Positions 62,322-64,000 of a stretch of 64,000 nucleotides of DNA are shown here, piece by piece (positions within the stretch are counted from its first letter, which is position 1; each line of letters starts with the position of its first letter). This stretch comes from Lysobacteraceae bacterium (GTDB lineage Bacteria; Pseudomonadota; Gammaproteobacteria; Xanthomonadales; Xanthomonadaceae). The DNA lies in NCBI GenBank assembly GCA_026005075.1, contig BPKJ01000003.1, forward strand, positions 1 through 64,000, read 5' to 3'. The notes below the pieces were generated by a model, which saw nothing but the letters and a program-made list of their open reading frames with translations, had not been told where the DNA came from and did no database searches. The translations under genes and the position numbers were made by a program.

Positions 62322-64000
62322 ATGCCTGCCGCTCCCCTTCCCGGAGACGAAAGTGACCGCCTCGCAGCGCTGAGGGCACTGGAACTGCTGGATACCCCTC
62401 CCGAGCCGGAGCTGGACGCCATCGCCCGTGCCGCGGCGGCGGTCTGCGATACCCCCGTGGCCCTGGTCAGCCTCGTCGATGCGGACCGGCAGTGGTTCAA
62501 GGCCAACGTCGGCTTCGAGGGCATCGACGAGACGCCGCGGGAGTTCGCCTTCTGTGCCCATGCCATCCTCTCGGCCGAGCTGCTCGAGGTCAAGGATGCA
62601 ACGCGTGATCCCCGGTTTGCCGACAACCCGCTGGTCCTCGGGCCACCACAGATCCGCTTCTATGCCGGGATGCCACTGACCCTGTCCACGGGCCATCGGA
62701 TCGGCACCCTGTGCGTCATCGACCGTCGGGCCCGACGCCTTGCCCCGAGACAGCACCGGGCGCTCGCAGCCCTGGCACAGGCCGCGCGCTGCCTCCTCGA
62801 AGGCCGTTCCCGTCAGCGTCAGGAAATCCGAGAACCGTTCCTGCACCTGATGAGGCTGAGCGATGTCGTGCGCTGCACCTCGCATGCGGTCATCGTCACC
62901 GACGCGGGTGGTCGCACGATCTGGGTCAACGACGGCTTCACGGCCCTGACCGGCTATGCGCCCGAGGACATCCTTGGGCGCAAGCCTGGCGCTCTGCTGC
63001 AGTGTCCGGAGACCTCCGTCGAAGCAGTCGATGCCATCCGCGCGGCATTGCGACGCGGCGAGGGCTGTCGGCTGGACATCCTGAACAAGACGAAGGATGC
63101 ACGGAAGATCTGGCTCGATCTCGAGATCCAGCCGGTCCGCGACGCTTCCGGAGCGGTTTCGGGCTTCGTCGCGATCGAATCGGACATCACCGACCGCAAG
63201 GCGCAGGAGCTGACGCTGCGGCAGAGCGAGGCCATGCTGGCCAGCATCGGCGATCTGGCGCAGGTGGGGGGCTGGGTGCTGGAACTGGACGGGAGCGGGC
63301 CGATCTGGAGTGACGAGACCTGCCGGATCCACGGGGTTCCGCCGGGCTATCGACCTGGCCTGGACGAGGCCATCCAGTTCTACGCGCCGGAGGCACGGCC
63401 GGCCATCCAGGCGGCGGTCGAGCGTGGCATGCGCGAGGGCACCCCCTGGGATCTCGAGCTGCCTTTCGTCACCCGCGACGGTCGCTCGATCTGGGTGCGG
63501 GCGATGGGCCGCGTCGAGTTCGAGGACGGGCGACCTGTCCGGCTCTACGGTGCGTTCCAGGACATCACCCAGCGGCGTCGCGTCGAGGCCAAGCTGCGCG
63601 AGGAACACGAGCTGCTGCAGGTCACGCTGAGGTCCATTGCCGAGGCGGTGATCACCACCGATGCCCAAGGTCTGGTCACGTGGCTCAATCCGGTGGCCGA
63701 GCGCCTGACCGGATGGGCGGCCGCCAAGGCTTCTGGCAAGCCGGTTGCGGCGGTGCTCGCACTGGTCGACGAGGACTCGCGCAGGCCGCTTCCGGACCCG
63801 GTGGCCGAGGCGCTGAGCGTGTCCCGCGTGGTGCAGGTCGAGGGGCGCGCGGTGCTGGTGGGGCGGGGGGGAGACGAATGTGCGGTGGAGAGCTCTGCCG
63901 CACCGATCGTCGATGGCGACGGCAGCCTGCTGGGCGCGGTGCTCGTGCTCCGTGACGTCACCGAACAGCGCCGGTTCAACCGTGAGATGCGTTTTCGGGC
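62322..64000 (+). CDS. GAF and multi-PAS sensor protein (partial, runs off window)
   Basis: An open frame from ATG 62322 to the window end, at least 559 residues; it is absent from the track because no stop falls inside. Residues about 5-165 are a GAF domain opening LAALRALELLDTPPEPELDAIAR, with FCAHAILSAELLEVKDATRDPRFADNPLV. PAS domains follow: about 180-300 (VIVTDAGGRTIWVNDGFTALTGYAPEDILGRKPG, ending ESDITDRKAQE), about 310-430 (ending FQDITQRRRVEAK), and a third from about 440. The C-terminal output domain (diguanylate cyclase, EAL or histidine kinase) lies beyond the window. The conserved GAF and NE..LTGY..-type PAS motifs resemble GGDEF/EAL or hybrid kinases. No signal peptide or helix: cytoplasmic. 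Confidence 0.85.
   Translation, partial: MPAAPLPGDESDRLAALRALELLDTPPEPELDAIARAAAAVCDTPVALVSLVDADRQWFKANVGFEGIDETPREFAFCAHAILSAELLEVKDATRDPRFADNPLVLGPPQIRFYAGMPLTLSTGHRIGTLCVIDRRARRLAPRQHRALAALAQAARCLLEGRSRQRQEIREPFLHLMRLSDVVRCTSHAVIVTDAGGRTIWVNDGFTALTGYAPEDILGRKPGALLQCPETSVEAVDAIRAALRRGEGCRLDILNKTKDARKIWLDLEIQPVRDASGAVSGFVAIESDITDRKAQELTLRQSEAMLASIGDLAQVGGWVLELDGSGPIWSDETCRIHGVPPGYRPGLDEAIQFYAPEARPAIQAAVERGMREGTPWDLELPFVTRDGRSIWVRAMGRVEFEDGRPVRLYGAFQDITQRRRVEAKLREEHELLQVTLRSIAEAVITTDAQGLVTWLNPVAERLTGWAAAKASGKPVAAVLALVDEDSRRPLPDPVAEALSVSRVVQVEGRAVLVGRGGDECAVESSAAPIVDGDGSLLGAVLVLRDVTEQRRFNREMRFR

Overview
The window is very GC-rich chromosomal DNA, densely packed and free of recognisable insertion sequences, prophage or CRISPR arrays. 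Gene content points to a Gammaproteobacterium, most likely near the Xanthomonadales (Lysobacterales). Supporting signs are minCDE, the order rpsA-ihfB-lapA-lapB, tldD-yjgA-pmbA, ffs next to dnaX-ybaB-recR, phoB-phoR-ppk-ppx, pcnB-folK-panB-panC, a KdkA-type Kdo kinase, and exported proteins ending in a DGFES-like tail. This taxonomic placement is inferred from gene families and order, not from a marker-gene search.

Layout. 0-6 kb: an exported amidohydrolase, an Lrp-type regulator divergent from methionine gamma-lyase, then minE/minD/minC and a GNAT gene on the minus strand. Methionine gamma-lyase and the GNAT each carry an apparent 1-nt frameshift near the 3' end. 6-15.4 kb: a NarL-type two-component pair, a membrane-anchored SRPBCC/GyrI-like protein, a GldG-type ABC export operon with DUF4340 and DUF423 genes, and an AlkA-like DNA glycosylase. 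15.4-24.5 kb: cmk, rpsA, ihfB, lapA, lapB, then a surface-polysaccharide group (WecA-like transferase, WbpM-like dehydratase/epimerase, galU), ending tail-to-tail with a methyltransferase. 24.6-29.6 kb: small genes, a truncated B12-binding radical SAM remnant, tldD, yjgA, pmbA and tRNA-Ser(CGA). 29.7-35.4 kb: a seven-repeat FG-GAP exported protein, a DUF6165 gene, a GT9 glycosyltransferase, kdkA, an MBL-fold hydrolase and moaC. 35.4-39.6 kb: ffs and tRNA-Ser(GGA), then dnaX, ybaB, recR, a HIT protein and a GNAT.

39.6-47 kb: a minus-strand phosphate/polyphosphate operon phoB-phoR-ppk-ppx, with three 11-bp-spaced CNGTC half-sites upstream of phoB that look like a Pho box, followed by bepA. 47-54.1 kb: grxC, an AhpD-like protein, and NAD-type isocitrate dehydrogenase flanked by exported proteins that seem to share a Trp/Gly-rich domain. 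One of these is a HEXXH metallopeptidase translationally coupled to a tiny exported protein; a FadL-like barrel is divergent from it. 54.1-62 kb: phoH (PIN-PhoH), gcvR, dapA, a short bamC, fdxA, tRNA-Glu(CTC), and the pcnB-folK-panB-panC operon with a good promoter. 62-64 kb: a possible ~100-nt small RNA with an intrinsic terminator, then a GAF/multi-PAS sensor cut by the window edge.

Most of the window is housekeeping. The parts that deserve a second look are the coupled small-protein/metallopeptidase locus with its shared-domain relative across idh, the GldG-type ABC operon outside gliding bacteria, the membrane-anchored SRPBCC-GyrI fusion, the Pho box, the possible small RNA after panC, and the broken or frameshifted genes.
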